NCBI GenBank assembly: GCA_938020525.1
Contig: CALIHW010000044.1
Span: 1-53,622 of the forward strand
Direction of reading: 5' to 3'
DNA length: 53,622 nucleotides
Source: an uncultured Granulosicoccaceae bacterium
GTDB lineage: Bacteria > Pseudomonadota > Gammaproteobacteria > Granulosicoccales > Granulosicoccaceae
In this document: positions 43,717 through 53,622 of the stretch, one piece after another
How the letters are laid out: each line of letters opens with the position of its first letter
How positions within the stretch are numbered: position 1 is the stretch's first letter
Made by a program: the position numbers and the translations under genes
The notes under the pieces: generated by a model
What the model was told of the DNA's origin: nothing
What the model saw: the letters and a program-made list of their open reading frames with translations, nothing else
Databases searched by the model: none

Positions 43717-44268
43717 TTAACTGTCAGACAGGTTTTCCGGATCTTCGCCGGTATTAAAATAAGTGTATGAAAGAGTGATCGTATCGATACTTCGAGGCAG
43801 ATCAGGCTCGACAAAGAAAATCAGCGGCATTTCTTTCTCCGCACGGCCTGCAAATTCCTGCTTGGTAAAACAGAAACACTCGATCTTGTTAAAGTATTTG
43901 GCGGCAGAAGACGGCGCGACACTAGGCACAGCCTGTCCAACGGCCGGTCCACTGCTCAAATTCTTGGCGATATAATTCGTTGTGTAGGTCTTACCCGGCA
44001 CCACTTCCATGGTTTGGACCACCGGTTTAAAAGACCATGCTGCCGAGGAATTAATGACTGATACAAATTCAACCGTGATGGTGCGATCAGAAATCACCGA
44101 ACCATCGGGTGCCGCAACTGCAGCTGAATTTGTACGACCATTGAGACCAGTGATATCGCAAATCACGTTGTAAAGCGGTGGCATGACAACATAGCCAAAG
44201 GCGAACATCGCAATGCTAAGCGTTGCGAGTTTTCCGACCAGAAACATATGTGGACTGGATTTCATCAT
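43717..44268 (-). CDS. ctaG: Cytochrome c oxidase assembly protein CtaG (Cox11)
   Basis: A 183-residue periplasmic copper chaperone for the CuB site, with one N-terminal helix (LATLSIAMFAFGYVVMPPLY) and a beta-barrel domain. The copper motif IECFCFTKQ (CxCF) is intact. Start overlaps the stop of the 37-residue gene upstream. Between subunits I and III, as usual. Confidence 0.95.
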   Translation of the reverse strand: MMKSSPHMFLVGKLATLSIAMFAFGYVVMPPLYNVICDITGLNGRTNSAAVAAPDGSVISDRTITVEFVSVINSSAAWSFKPVVQTMEVVPGKTYTTNYIAKNLSSGPAVGQAVPSVAPSSAAKYFNKIECFCFTKQEFAGRAEKEMPLIFFVEPDLPRSIDTITLSYTYFNTGEDPENLSDS

Positions 44269-44378
44269 CCCGCACCCGTTTGCTTAAATTGCATATAGAT
44301 ACTCAGTAAGTAGAAGCCAAGCGCAATCACCGCGAGAATGATTGGTACCTTTAGATTGCGCTTTTGATTTGCCATCAT
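44265..44378 (-). CDS. Cytochrome oxidase small membrane protein (37 aa)
   Basis: A very short gene between subunit I and ctaG. Product MMANQKRNLKVPIILAVIAL continues GFYLLSIYMQFKQTGAG: a basic N-terminus and a single helix. Position, length and the overlap of its TGA with the ctaG ATGs match the small oxidase assembly/CtaG-associated peptides annotated in other proteobacteria. The start is ATG at 44378 or 44375. Confidence 0.75.
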   Translation of the reverse strand: MMANQKRNLKVPIILAVIALGFYLLSIYMQFKQTGAG

Positions 44379-44433
44379 CTGTGTCTTGAAAACGGTGCAG
44401 TAATTACTACTGCACCGAATTGTTCCGTGTTAC

Positions 44434-46017
44434 TTAGCTATATTGGGCCGGTGGCTTTTCAAAGGTGTGGTAAGGTGCTGGGGACGGTACTGTCCACTCA
44501 AGGCCGTCTGCACCTTCCCAGACTTCATCAGTTGCCTTCTCGCCACCCTTAATGCACTTATAGATCACGTACACGAAGATCAGCTGAGAAAAACCAAAAC
44601 CGAATGCACCAATAGTGGCGACCGCATTCCAGTCGGCAAACTGCAAGTTGTAATCAGGGATACGCCTTGGCATACCAGCAAGACCTACAAAGTGCATCGG
44701 AAAGAACAGTACATTCAGGAATACTGTTGATACCCAGAAGTGAATTTTGCCCCACTTCTCGTCATACATGTTACCCGTCCATTTGGGCATCCAGTAGTAC
44801 GTTGCTGCCATGATCGAATAGATTGCACCTGGCACCAGTACATAGTGAAAGTGAGCAACAACAAAGTAGGTATCGTGGTATTGGATATCAGCCGGGGTAA
44901 TCGCAAGCATTAATCCGGACAGACCACCGATGGTAAACATCACCAGAAAACCTATTGCAAATAGCATTGGTGTTTCAAAGGTCATTGAACCGCGCCACAT
45001 AGTCGCAATCCAGTTGAAGACTTTCACACCGGTAGGCACAGAAATCATCATCGTAGCAAACATAAAGAACATCTCACCAGCCAACGGCATACCCACAGTA
45101 AACATGTGGTGTGCCCAAACGATGAATGAAAGAAACGCAATTGATGCTGTGGCGTAAACCATAGACGCATAGCCAAACAGAGGCTTACGTGCAAAAGTCG
45201 GGATGATGCTTGAGATGATGCCAAAAGCCGGCAAAATCAAAATATAAACTTCCGGATGACCGAAAAACCAAAAGATGTGCTGATACATCACCGGATCACC
45301 ACCACCTGCGGCATTAAAAAAGCTGGTGCCGAAAAAACGGTCTGTCAGAAGCATGGTAACTGCACCGGCCAATACCGGAATAACTGCGATCAGCAAGTAA
45401 GCTGTGATGAGCCACGTCCATACAAACAACGGCATCTGCATTAGCGTCATGCCTGGTGCACGCATATTAAAGATGGTTGCGACAATGTTGATCGACCCCA
45501 TCACAGAAGAAATACCCATGAAGTGAATTGAAAAAATCACGAATGCGAAACTATCACCGCCTTGCAGTGACAGAGGAGCATATAAAGTCCACCCACCAGC
45601 GGGACCACCACCTTCCATAAACAAGGTAGACAGAAGCAGCAGAAATGCAAAAGGCATAATCCAGAAGCTCCAGTTGTTTAACCGTGGCAACGCCATATCC
45701 GGACCACCGATCATCATCGGTATCATCCAGTTGGCAAGACCGACGAACGCCGGCATCACCACACCGAAGATCATAACCAGCGCATGCATCGTAGTCATTG
45801 AGTTGAAGAACAACGGATCGACCAGTTGTAAACCCGGTTGAAAAAGCTCAGCTCTGATAATCAACGCCATACCACCGCCGATGAAAAACATCACCAGTGA
45901 AAACAGAAGGTAAAGCGTGCCGATATCTTTGTGATTGGTTGTCCACAACCAACGTGTCCAGCCTTTAGCTGGCCCGTGATCATCATGATCGTGATGTCCT
46001 GCGGCAGCAGTGCTCAT
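44434..46017 (-). CDS. ctaD: Cytochrome c oxidase subunit I
   Basis: A 527-residue catalytic subunit with 12 helices. Heme and CuB ligands are visible: His in [14 protein letters not shown], the His-Tyr pair in [22 protein letters not shown], and the HFHYVL double His. KTHGTLY-type K-channel Lys lies in the [10 protein letters not shown] region; the N-terminal [11 protein letters not shown] is typical. It is an aa3-type terminal oxidase pumping protons during oxygen reduction. Downstream of subunit II on the same strand. Confidence 0.97.
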   Translation of the reverse strand: MSTAAAGHHDHDDHGPAKGWTRWLWTTNHKDIGTLYLLFSLVMFFIGGGMALIIRAELFQPGLQLVDPLFFNSMTTMHALVMIFGVVMPAFVGLANWMIPMMIGGPDMALPRLNNWSFWIMPFAFLLLLSTLFMEGGGPAGGWTLYAPLSLQGGDSFAFVIFSIHFMGISSVMGSINIVATIFNMRAPGMTLMQMPLFVWTWLITAYLLIAVIPVLAGAVTMLLTDRFFGTSFFNAAGGGDPVMYQHIFWFFGHPEVYILILPAFGIISSIIPTFARKPLFGYASMVYATASIAFLSFIVWAHHMFTVGMPLAGEMFFMFATMMISVPTGVKVFNWIATMWRGSMTFETPMLFAIGFLVMFTIGGLSGLMLAITPADIQYHDTYFVVAHFHYVLVPGAIYSIMAATYYWMPKWTGNMYDEKWGKIHFWVSTVFLNVLFFPMHFVGLAGMPRRIPDYNLQFADWNAVATIGAFGFGFSQLIFVYVIYKCIKGGEKATDEVWEGADGLEWTVPSPAPYHTFEKPPAQYS

Positions 46018-46062
46018 AGTGACTCCGACTCTTTAATTGGTTAATCTTCTAGATTGATTTGG

Positions 46063-46092
46063 GTCTGATTTATCTAACAGTCTGATTTATCT
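46063..46092 (+). repeat. 13-bp repeat in a 17-bp tandem register spanning the ctaC stop
   Basis: GTCTGATTTATCT at 46063-46075 and 46080-46092, identical. The second copy contains the TAA stop of ctaC (minus strand, 46087-46089). Confidence 0.9.
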
Positions 46093-47259
46093 CAGGGCTT
46101 TAATAGCAGACGGTTGGATGGTGTCACCAACTGCATTGCCAAGCGCATTGCGCTGATAGGTAAGCACCGCCGCCATATCAGAATTGCTTAGACGATCAGC
46201 AAAAGCCGCCATCGCTGAACCGGCTTTGCCGCTATACACAATGTCTATATGTGCAGCATGATCACCAGTTGCGATTGCACTGCCGGTTATTGCCGGGAAC
46301 GCACCTTCTATACCCGCACCATCTGCCTGATGGCACGAAGCGCATTGTTGGGCATAGACGCCTTCTCCGATGGCGACCAGTTCATCCATGGCCCATTCGC
46401 GATCATCATCCACCGCTGCAACAGCGGCACTAGCACCATCACCACTGTCCGCAATCATCGCTTCTTCAGCCTGAGTATTTTCTGCAACCCAGGCGTCGTA
46501 TTCTTCTGCAGGAAGCGCTTTCACAACAACAGGCATAAAGCCGTGATCGCGTCCGCACAGCTCGGTGCACTTGCCGCGATAGGTACCAGGCTCTTCTATC
46601 AACGCCCAGTTCTCGTTAATGAAGCCAGGAATCGCATCTTTCTTTACAGCCAGATCCGGCACCCACCAGGAGTGAATCACATCAGCTGAGGTATGCAGAA
46701 AGCGCACTTTCTTACCGACCGGCAAAACAAGTGGGTTATCGACGTCTTTCAAATAATTATCGAACTGCGATACATCAATGCCTGAACCAACCTGACGTGC
46801 TGCGTTATGTTCGGCATTCAGATTACTGTAGAACTCAATTCCCGAGTCCAGGTATTCATAGTGCCACTTCCACTGATAACCGGTGATCTTGACGGTCACC
46901 TCCGCATCACTGGTGTCTTCCATTGCAATAAGGGTTTTGGCTGCAGGAATTGCCATAGCAATCAAAATAAATAACGGCACAGCAGTCCAGACAATCTCGA
47001 CTAATGTACTTTCATGAAAGTCCGCAGCGACAGCGCCTTTAGATTTGCGGTGCTTGAACATGGAGTAAAACATCACCCCGAAAACCGCGACCCCGATAAC
47101 ACAGCAGATATAGAAAATCAGCATGTGCAAACCGTAGACGTCTCTACTGATAGGCGTCACACCCACTGGCATATTGATGTCAGCACGAGCAGCAAAGCTG
47201 CCAAGTGACAGTACCGCGAGTAATGACAGACGCGATGTTAAAGACATTGCGGACCTCAT
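46087..47259 (-). CDS. ctaC: Cytochrome c oxidase subunit II with fused cytochrome c domain
   Basis: About 390 residues. A signal peptide (SLLAVLSLGSFAARA) and two helices precede the cupredoxin domain; CuA ligands lie in HSWWVPDLAVKKDAIPGFIN and GKCTELCGRDHGFMPV. The C-terminal domain has the heme c motif CASCHQADG with a downstream Met, so the oxidase is of the subunit II-cytochrome c fusion (caa3-like) type. ATG at 47259 is chosen because GGAGAAGG lies just upstream; the frame is open to 47283. Its stop lies in a short tandem repeat. Confidence 0.94.
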   Translation of the reverse strand: MRSAMSLTSRLSLLAVLSLGSFAARADINMPVGVTPISRDVYGLHMLIFYICCVIGVAVFGVMFYSMFKHRKSKGAVAADFHESTLVEIVWTAVPLFILIAMAIPAAKTLIAMEDTSDAEVTVKITGYQWKWHYEYLDSGIEFYSNLNAEHNAARQVGSGIDVSQFDNYLKDVDNPLVLPVGKKVRFLHTSADVIHSWWVPDLAVKKDAIPGFINENWALIEEPGTYRGKCTELCGRDHGFMPVVVKALPAEEYDAWVAENTQAEEAMIADSGDGASAAVAAVDDDREWAMDELVAIGEGVYAQQCASCHQADGAGIEGAFPAITGSAIATGDHAAHIDIVYSGKAGSAMAAFADRLSNSDMAAVLTYQRNALGNAVGDTIQPSAIKALR

Positions 47260-47387
47260 TCGGACCTTCTCCAAAAATGGCAAAATAAGATTTTAGCTTG
47301 CTCAACCGAAAACGGTAGTTGTGCCAAGCACTTAAGTATTACTATTCCCTGACCGCCGAATTAAACGACGGCTATGATTTTCAACCC

Positions 47388-47918
47388 TCAGCTGATCAGC
47401 TTAAGCTGAGGCTGATCCATACGCAGACAGTGCAACAATTCTTTGTGTAGCATTCGTTTTTCTTCTTTGTTAAGCGCCTGTCCGATCTCCAGACTTTGGC
47501 CACTGCACTGCAAACGCAACCGCCCAACTTCAAACGCGCTGGGAGGATCATCGAACTGTACCCGGGTCCAATGGCTCGGCAGTTCTGACGATGCCACAGG
47601 TTTGTCATATCCACTTTCCACCACAATGCTGTCACCGACTCTGGATATCACTTCCGTATAACCAAGCCGTTTGTAAGCCTTACTGAGGCAGAAAAACACA
47701 ACCAGAAATTCAAGCCCGGCAAATGGCAACACCAACCAGAAACCTTCTACCGCTACAATTCCACCAAACACGGCACTCAAGGCACCAAGCGAAGCCGCGA
47801 GCAATACATTGGCGCGCCAGCTCATAGACTTGTTCGCCCGAACTACAATCTGCGTATTACCGGTTTGGCTGTTAACTTGTCGTGAAACCATGGCTAAGGT
47901 CGTGTCATAACTGGTCAA
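47388..47918 (-). CDS. DUF2244 integral membrane protein
   Basis: A 176-residue DUF2244 protein with two helices, at about residues 34-54 and 58-78, followed by a soluble domain (FFCLSKAYKRLGYTEVI, HWTRVQFDDPPSAFEVGRLR). The family often sits beside cytochrome oxidase genes; function unknown. Upstream of ctaC on the same strand. Confidence 0.88.
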   Translation of the reverse strand: MTSYDTTLAMVSRQVNSQTGNTQIVVRANKSMSWRANVLLAASLGALSAVFGGIVAVEGFWLVLPFAGLEFLVVFFCLSKAYKRLGYTEVISRVGDSIVVESGYDKPVASSELPSHWTRVQFDDPPSAFEVGRLRLQCSGQSLEIGQALNKEEKRMLHKELLHCLRMDQPQLKLIS

Positions 47919-48159
47919 GTCTATCTCAACACTGTGTCCTGCTCAATTGGCGATAAAGCTTTAAGGCTACTCGAAAAGTTACCGGTTCGACCGACTGCAG
48001 CATCTCCTGTCAGTAGTGCAGCCGGATAAGCCTTTATTTTAAACAGCCAGATTCGCCACAAAACGCTGAATTACAGACATTTCAGAAATCTTTGAAACAT
48101 CATATGTCACTCACCATATCGGCGGCAAGGACTACGCCAAATTAAGCAGAAAAATGCTG

Positions 48160-49029
48160 TTATCGAAGCTTTAGCTGATCGATATCGAAATGATATTCGC
48201 CAGGCGGCGCTTTTGGCACTCCGCTCCAGCCGTGCGCTGTGACGAGTTCCAGTGTGGCATCGACTCCTCCATCATTATTCTTCGGGTAGTGAGCTTCCAA
48301 CCGCTGTCGCACACTCAATGCAGTCAATCCCCTTCGGCGACCGTTGAGCACATTGATAAAGCCAAGTGCAGTCAGCTCATCGAGCAGCTTATCAAGCGAT
48401 GAATAAGTAACGGTAATGCGTTCAGTATCCATCACCGGGTCCGCCATACCAGACCTGACCATAAGATCTCCAACGTCGTGCATGTCCAGAAACATATTAA
48501 TGTGCTGACTATCATCAATTTTAGCCCAAGCCTGTCGCAGCTCTATTAGCGTATCCGGACCTGCGGAACTAAGAAAGTAAGCGCCATCCCTAACTAACAC
48601 GCGATTTATTTCTGCCACCAGATCTTCAGCGCAGCAGAGCCATGGCAACATCATGTTAGACAACACAAGATCGAAGCTGTTTTTAGCGAAAGGCAGCGGT
48701 TTGTCAGCATCAAGGCAAACCAAAAGCGGGCGCTTTTGCCAAAATCTGCGCCTTAACAAAGCATGCTGAAGACGCGCCAGACTAAGATCAACACCCACGA
48801 CAGAAGCGTTCTTGAAACGCATTTGCAGTTGCGCCAGATGGCGCGCATCACCGGTACCGAGATCAATCACCCTCGAAGGAGCAGCCTTAAGTAAATCAAG
48901 GCGCTCAAACAGTCGCTCAGCCACCGCATCAAGAATTGTCTGAGCTGCAGGCGCTACCGCACGATTCATCGCTTTTTTCAGCAATTTTTCACTTGGTTCG
49001 AATTGTTGCAGCTCGGAGCTCTCCATCAA
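48160..49029 (-). CDS. bioC: Malonyl-ACP O-methyltransferase, BioC-like
   Basis: A 289-residue class I methyltransferase. SAM-binding DLGTGDARHLAQLQMRF (near 57-73), motif II region DADKPLPFAKNSFDLVLSNM, and LSSAGPDTLIELRQAW match BioC, which methylates malonyl-ACP to start biotin synthesis. There are no other bio genes in the window, so the role rests on sequence. It overlaps the region upstream of plsY divergently. Confidence 0.82.
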   Translation of the reverse strand: MMESSELQQFEPSEKLLKKAMNRAVAPAAQTILDAVAERLFERLDLLKAAPSRVIDLGTGDARHLAQLQMRFKNASVVGVDLSLARLQHALLRRRFWQKRPLLVCLDADKPLPFAKNSFDLVLSNMMLPWLCCAEDLVAEINRVLVRDGAYFLSSAGPDTLIELRQAWAKIDDSQHINMFLDMHDVGDLMVRSGMADPVMDTERITVTYSSLDKLLDELTALGFINVLNGRRRGLTALSVRQRLEAHYPKNNDGGVDATLELVTAHGWSGVPKAPPGEYHFDIDQLKLR

Positions 49030-49146
49030 CAGACCATCATTACTCTAGAATACGCCAATACTAGTGTGCTCAATATCCGTTGGATAATGAACAGTGCGGG
49101 AATATACGTCATACTGGCGCAAATCGACCCTCGCGACCTACTCTTT

Positions 49147-49746
49147 ATGCAGGTAATTCAATATCTATTGCCACTGGCGGCGTATCTTGTCGGCTCTATT
49201 TCTGCAGCCATCATAGTCTGCAGACTGATGAAGCTGCCTGACCCGCGGTCAGAAGGTTCCGGCAACCCGGGGGCTACCAATGTCCTGCGCGTTGGTGGAA
49301 AAAAAGCTGCTGCTATCACTTTGGTCGGTGACGCACTGAAAGGCTTTATCCCGGTATTTGTCGCGAGTAAGTTAGAGGCGCCCGCGTTAATGGTCGGGCT
49401 GACAGCTCTGGGTGCTGTGCTTGGCCATTTGTTTCCGATATTTTTTGGTTTTAAAGGTGGCAAAGGTGTGGCAACCAGCTTCGGCTCTTTTTTTGGCATT
49501 GCCTGGCTAGTCGGATTACTTACTGTGACAACCTGGCTCGCTTTCAGCCTTACTTTTAGAATTTCATCGCTTGCAGCGCTTGGCAGTCTATTAATGATGC
49601 CGTTGTTTATCTGGATAACCGTAAAGTCGGGCACACTTGTGATCTGCGGTGTGGTTATTACCGCTTTGGTATACCTCAGGCATAAAGATAATATTTCTCG
49701 CATTTTACAAGGTAACGAGCCCAGGATTGACAAGAAAGGTCGTTGA
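49147..49746 (+). CDS. plsY: Acyl-phosphate:glycerol-3-phosphate acyltransferase
   Basis: A 199-residue membrane enzyme starting phospholipid synthesis with PlsX-made acyl-phosphate. Motif 1 GSISAAIIVCRLM with DPRSEGSGNPGATNVLR, motif 2 near LVGDALKGFIPV, and motif 3 GGKGVATSFGSFFG are intact. The frame is open to 49003, but ATG at 49147 (MQVIQYLLPLAAYLVGS) gives the family's N-terminus and length. Convergent with tsaD. Confidence 0.95.
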   Translation: MQVIQYLLPLAAYLVGSISAAIIVCRLMKLPDPRSEGSGNPGATNVLRVGGKKAAAITLVGDALKGFIPVFVASKLEAPALMVGLTALGAVLGHLFPIFFGFKGGKGVATSFGSFFGIAWLVGLLTVTTWLAFSLTFRISSLAALGSLLMMPLFIWITVKSGTLVICGVVITALVYLRHKDNISRILQGNEPRIDKKGR

Positions 49747-49772
49747 GAGAAAACAGTAGAAATCTTCTATCC

Positions 49773-49820
49773 GCTCAATTTGGCCGCTCATTTGGCCGCT
49801 CTGTGACCGCTTTCTGGCCG
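49773..49820 (+). repeat. Degenerate 11-13 bp tandem repeat between plsY and tsaD
   Basis: Units GCTCAATTTGGCC, GCTCATTTGGCC, GCTCTGTGACC, GCTTTCTGGCC follow the plsY stop codon. Confidence 0.7.
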
Positions 49821-49865
49821 CGTGTTTATCCAGCCGTCTTTCTATCCTTCTATCAGTCCAGAGCT

Positions 49866-50888
49866 CTATCTATCCGAAGGCGCAGTCATTTCATCCAATG
49901 GCCACCGTGGCCTGACTGTAATTTCAGTACTACTGTTTTCTCCCTCCAACAGCCTGAACGCACCAGCATAGGCAATCATCGCGCCGTTGTCGGTACAGAA
50001 CTCCAGCCGCGGAAAATACAATTCTCCGTCAATCGATTGAATGGTTTGATCAAGCAAAGCACGCAATCTGAGATTGGCCGCAACACCACCGGCCACCACC
50101 AGGGTTTTCATATTTTCCTGCAACAGTGCTTTTCTGCATTTAGTTGCCAGGGCTTCAACTGCTGCAATTTCAAAAGCCGCTGCAATATCGTTCACTGCAG
50201 CAGGATCGCGTCCGGTTTTTTCAAAAGCGGTTATAGCGGCAGTCTTCAAACCACTAAAACTAAAATTTAAGTCAGCACTTTTCGCCATTGGCCTTGGAAA
50301 CTTAAATTTCTCTGCATCACCGTCGATGGCAGCCTTGGCCAAAGCGGGCCCGCCCGGGTAGCCAAGACCGAGCATTTTTGCTGTTTTATCAAATGCTTCA
50401 CCGACGGCATCATCAAGCGTGTCACCAAGCAATTCATAACATCCAACAGACTCTACTTTTACAAGCTGGCTATGACCACCTGACACCAGCAGACAAATAA
50501 AAGGGAATGCAGGCGCTGGCGATTCCAGCATGGGTGCCAGCAAATGCCCTTCCATGTGGTGCACAGCAAGCGCTCTGATGCCTAACTGCCAGGCCAACGC
50601 TCGGCCTGCGATAGCACCGGTGAACAATGCACCAGCCAGACCCGGGCCTGCTGTATAGGCAACCGCGTCGAGATCATTTAGCTCAATTTCGGCATCAATC
50701 GCGCAGGCTTTGGTGAGCGTCACCCACTTTCTGACATGATCACGAGAGGCTATTTCGGGCACCACGCCACCATATTCGGCATGGATATCGACCTGACTGT
50801 GCAGTTTGTGCGACAGCAATCCTCGCTCGGAATCATAGATAGCGACACCTGTTTCGTCACAGGAAGTTTCAATGCCAAGGACTTTCAT
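49866..50888 (-). CDS. tsaD: tRNA threonylcarbamoyladenosine synthase subunit TsaD
   Basis: A 340-residue TsaD/Gcp ATPase-fold protein for the t6A37 tRNA modification. N-terminal [17 protein letters not shown], metal-binding [11 protein letters not shown], and [17 protein letters not shown] are diagnostic. ATG at 50888, divergent from rpsU across 153 bp, the conserved tsaD/rpsU arrangement. Confidence 0.97.
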   Translation of the reverse strand: MKVLGIETSCDETGVAIYDSERGLLSHKLHSQVDIHAEYGGVVPEIASRDHVRKWVTLTKACAIDAEIELNDLDAVAYTAGPGLAGALFTGAIAGRALAWQLGIRALAVHHMEGHLLAPMLESPAPAFPFICLLVSGGHSQLVKVESVGCYELLGDTLDDAVGEAFDKTAKMLGLGYPGGPALAKAAIDGDAEKFKFPRPMAKSADLNFSFSGLKTAAITAFEKTGRDPAAVNDIAAAFEIAAVEALATKCRKALLQENMKTLVVAGGVAANLRLRALLDQTIQSIDGELYFPRLEFCTDNGAMIAYAGAFRLLEGENSSTEITVRPRWPLDEMTAPSDR

Positions 50889-50933
50889 GTTGCGTTATGG
50901 CCAGTTAAACCTATATTGATGTGGGTCGATTAC

Positions 50934-50961
50934 TTGCTTGTACCGCGTAAACCCTTATAAT
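50934..50961 (+). promoter_or_regulatory. rpsU promoter with GC-rich discriminator
   Basis: TTGCTT at 50934-50939, 16-bp spacer, TATAAT at 50956-50961, followed by CCGCGGGC. A GC-rich discriminator is typical of stringently controlled promoters for ribosomal genes. Confidence 0.75.
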
Positions 50962-51041
50962 CCGCGGGCTCGACGGCAGATTTTCTGCCAAGCAGTTATC
51001 TGCTGTTTCCCAACCGAATTCATTGGAGATGTGTTTCCACT

Positions 51042-51257
51042 ATGCCGATTGTACGTGTAAAAGAAAACGAGCCATTCGAAATTGCTCTGCGCCGCTTCAA
51101 GCGATCTTGCGAAAAAGCCGGTGTTCTGACAGAAACTCGCCGCCGCGAGTACTATGAAAAGCCTACTACCGAGCGCAAGCGTAAAGCAGCTGCTGCGGTA
51201 AAACGCCATCAGAAGAAGCTCTCGAAAGAAGTATCACGCAGAGTACGAATGTACTAA
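51042..51257 (+). CDS. rpsU: 30S ribosomal protein S21
   Basis: A 71-residue S21 with [20 protein letters not shown] and the Arg/Lys-rich tail. GGAG lies upstream of the ATG. yqeY follows on the same strand; the usual third gene, dnaG, is absent from this position. Confidence 0.97.
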   Translation: MPIVRVKENEPFEIALRRFKRSCEKAGVLTETRRREYYEKPTTERKRKAAAAVKRHQKKLSKEVSRRVRMY

Positions 51258-51307
51258 ACCAGTCGCTGGCTAACTACTGCCGGCTACTGAAGGTACAGAT
51301 TCCGGCG

Positions 51308-51754
51308 ATGTCTGAAATCAAAAGCACTGTTCTGGCTGATATAAAAGCCTGCATGAAAAGTGGTGACAAAGCCCGCCTAGGCGTACTGCGCCTGATCTCA
51401 TCAGCGGTCAAGCAACGCGAAGTCGACGAGCGAGTCGAAACTGACGATGCTGCGATGATCTCTATTCTTGACAAAATGGCCAAACAACGACGTGAGTCGA
51501 TAGAGCAATTCACCACCGCAGGCAGAGCTGACCTCGCAGATGCAGAAATTATAGAACTCGGCATTATAAAAGCCTACTTGCCCGCACAACTCTCGGAAGA
51601 AGAGATTGGTGCAGCAGTAGATAAAGCAGTTGCCACCACAGGTGCGAGCTCGGTTCGTGACATGGGCAAAGTCATGGGTATCCTTAAACCCGAGCTGCAG
51701 GGCAAAGCAGACATGTCTGCCGTCAGTTCTCTGGTAAAATTAAAACTCGGCTAA
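51308..51754 (+). CDS. yqeY: GatB/YqeY domain-containing protein
   Basis: A 148-residue YqeY protein: helical N-terminal domain (DIKACMKSGDKARLGVLRLI) and the small C-terminal domain shared with GatB (VRDMGKVMGILKPELQGKAD). Possible tRNA-related role, unproven. It follows rpsU by 50 bp. Confidence 0.94.
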   Translation: MSEIKSTVLADIKACMKSGDKARLGVLRLISSAVKQREVDERVETDDAAMISILDKMAKQRRESIEQFTTAGRADLADAEIIELGIIKAYLPAQLSEEEIGAAVDKAVATTGASSVRDMGKVMGILKPELQGKADMSAVSSLVKLKLG

Positions 51755-51778
51755 ACCTGCACGTCTCCGCTGGCCTGA

Positions 51779-53275
<1,497 letters not shown>

Positions 53276-53622
53276 GCGCAGGGACTGGCTCTAGCTCGGT
53301 TTATTCGTGAAATGGCGAGCATAGCGCGCAGAGCATTGGTTTCACAGGGTATTTTCTTCTCGCGTTCCATGTTTTCATTTACTTGGCTTACTGATATTTA
53401 CAAGAGAAAAAATTCGCTGTGAAATCAAGGATCAAGTGGGATGCCGTCATTTTCATGAATAAACCGGGCTAGGAGCTTGTACGAGAATGACGGTCGTAGC
53501 GAGAAAGTGAGATTTTGAGTCAGATATTTCGATCGATTGAGGCGAATAGTCATTCATATTTAACGATATCGATCGCAATAGCTGGCCAAAAGATCGCTTT
53601 CGCAGTAGATCATTCATTCTCG
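53276..53622. other. Spacer to window end, with one inverted repeat
   Basis: No gene supported. CCGTCATT (53444-53451) and AATGACGG (53486-53493) form an 8-bp inverted repeat with a 34-nt loop, resembling the ends of common REP-type palindromes, but a single copy cannot show that. Confidence 0.45.

Overview
The window looks like ordinary chromosome of a free-living, aerobic gammaproteobacterium. Markers are comM-ubiK, zapE, the prkA-yeaH-spoVR stress operon, ftsY-ftsE-ftsX-rpoH, a caa3-type/aa3 cytochrome oxidase cluster with SURF1 and DUF2909, coaD-rsmD, and tsaD/rpsU. Base composition is near half G+C by eye. The gene set fits marine lineages such as Granulosicoccaceae or Arenicellales, but that placement is a guess. 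I recognised no rRNA, tRNA, CRISPR array, prophage or full insertion sequence.

Layout. 1-8.2 kb: partial comM, ubiK, a small repeat-bearing membrane protein, a disordered Asn/Arg-rich protein, zapE, a YgjP-type metalloprotease, a Na+/H+ antiporter, and an NDUFA9-like NAD(P)-binding protein. 8.2-16.5 kb: the prkA-yeaH-spoVR operon, a lipoprotein aminopeptidase, cca, and an HNH nuclease. 17-20.5 kb: a four-gene unit of unknown substrate (Fe(II)/2-oxoglutarate oxygenase, XRE-cupin regulator, AhpD-like protein, M29/NicX-like protein) behind a promoter carrying two perfect palindromes. 20.6-28.2 kb: a hypothetical protein, a GH12-like lipoprotein, DUF3179, VanZ-like, small envelope proteins, MidA-type methyltransferase, folB and a short QueG-like Fe-S protein. 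28.3-33.2 kb: rpmB-rpmG, then a Gld-like ABC exporter of four genes. 33.5-40 kb: mutM, ferredoxin, coaD, rsmD, ftsY, ftsE, ftsX, and rpoH behind a perfect CIRCE operator. 40-47.3 kb: cytochrome c oxidase genes and assembly factors. 47.4-53.6 kb: DUF2244, bioC, plsY, tsaD, rpsU, yqeY and gltD.

Three things stand out. First, three miniature palindromic elements end in CTAG. Two of them (6760-6988 and 33169-33415) belong to one family in opposite orientation, and all three place their terminal CTAG exactly at a neighbouring gene's stop codon. Second, the window is full of short tandem duplications (12-18 bp, 2-5 copies). Many straddle or closely follow stop codons, and others have expanded inside proteins (FtsX, RsmD, an ABC ATPase, UbiK). 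Third, two core systems look rewired: rpoH carries an HrcA/CIRCE operator, and FtsE has lost its Q-loop, ABC signature and H-loop while keeping Walker A and B.
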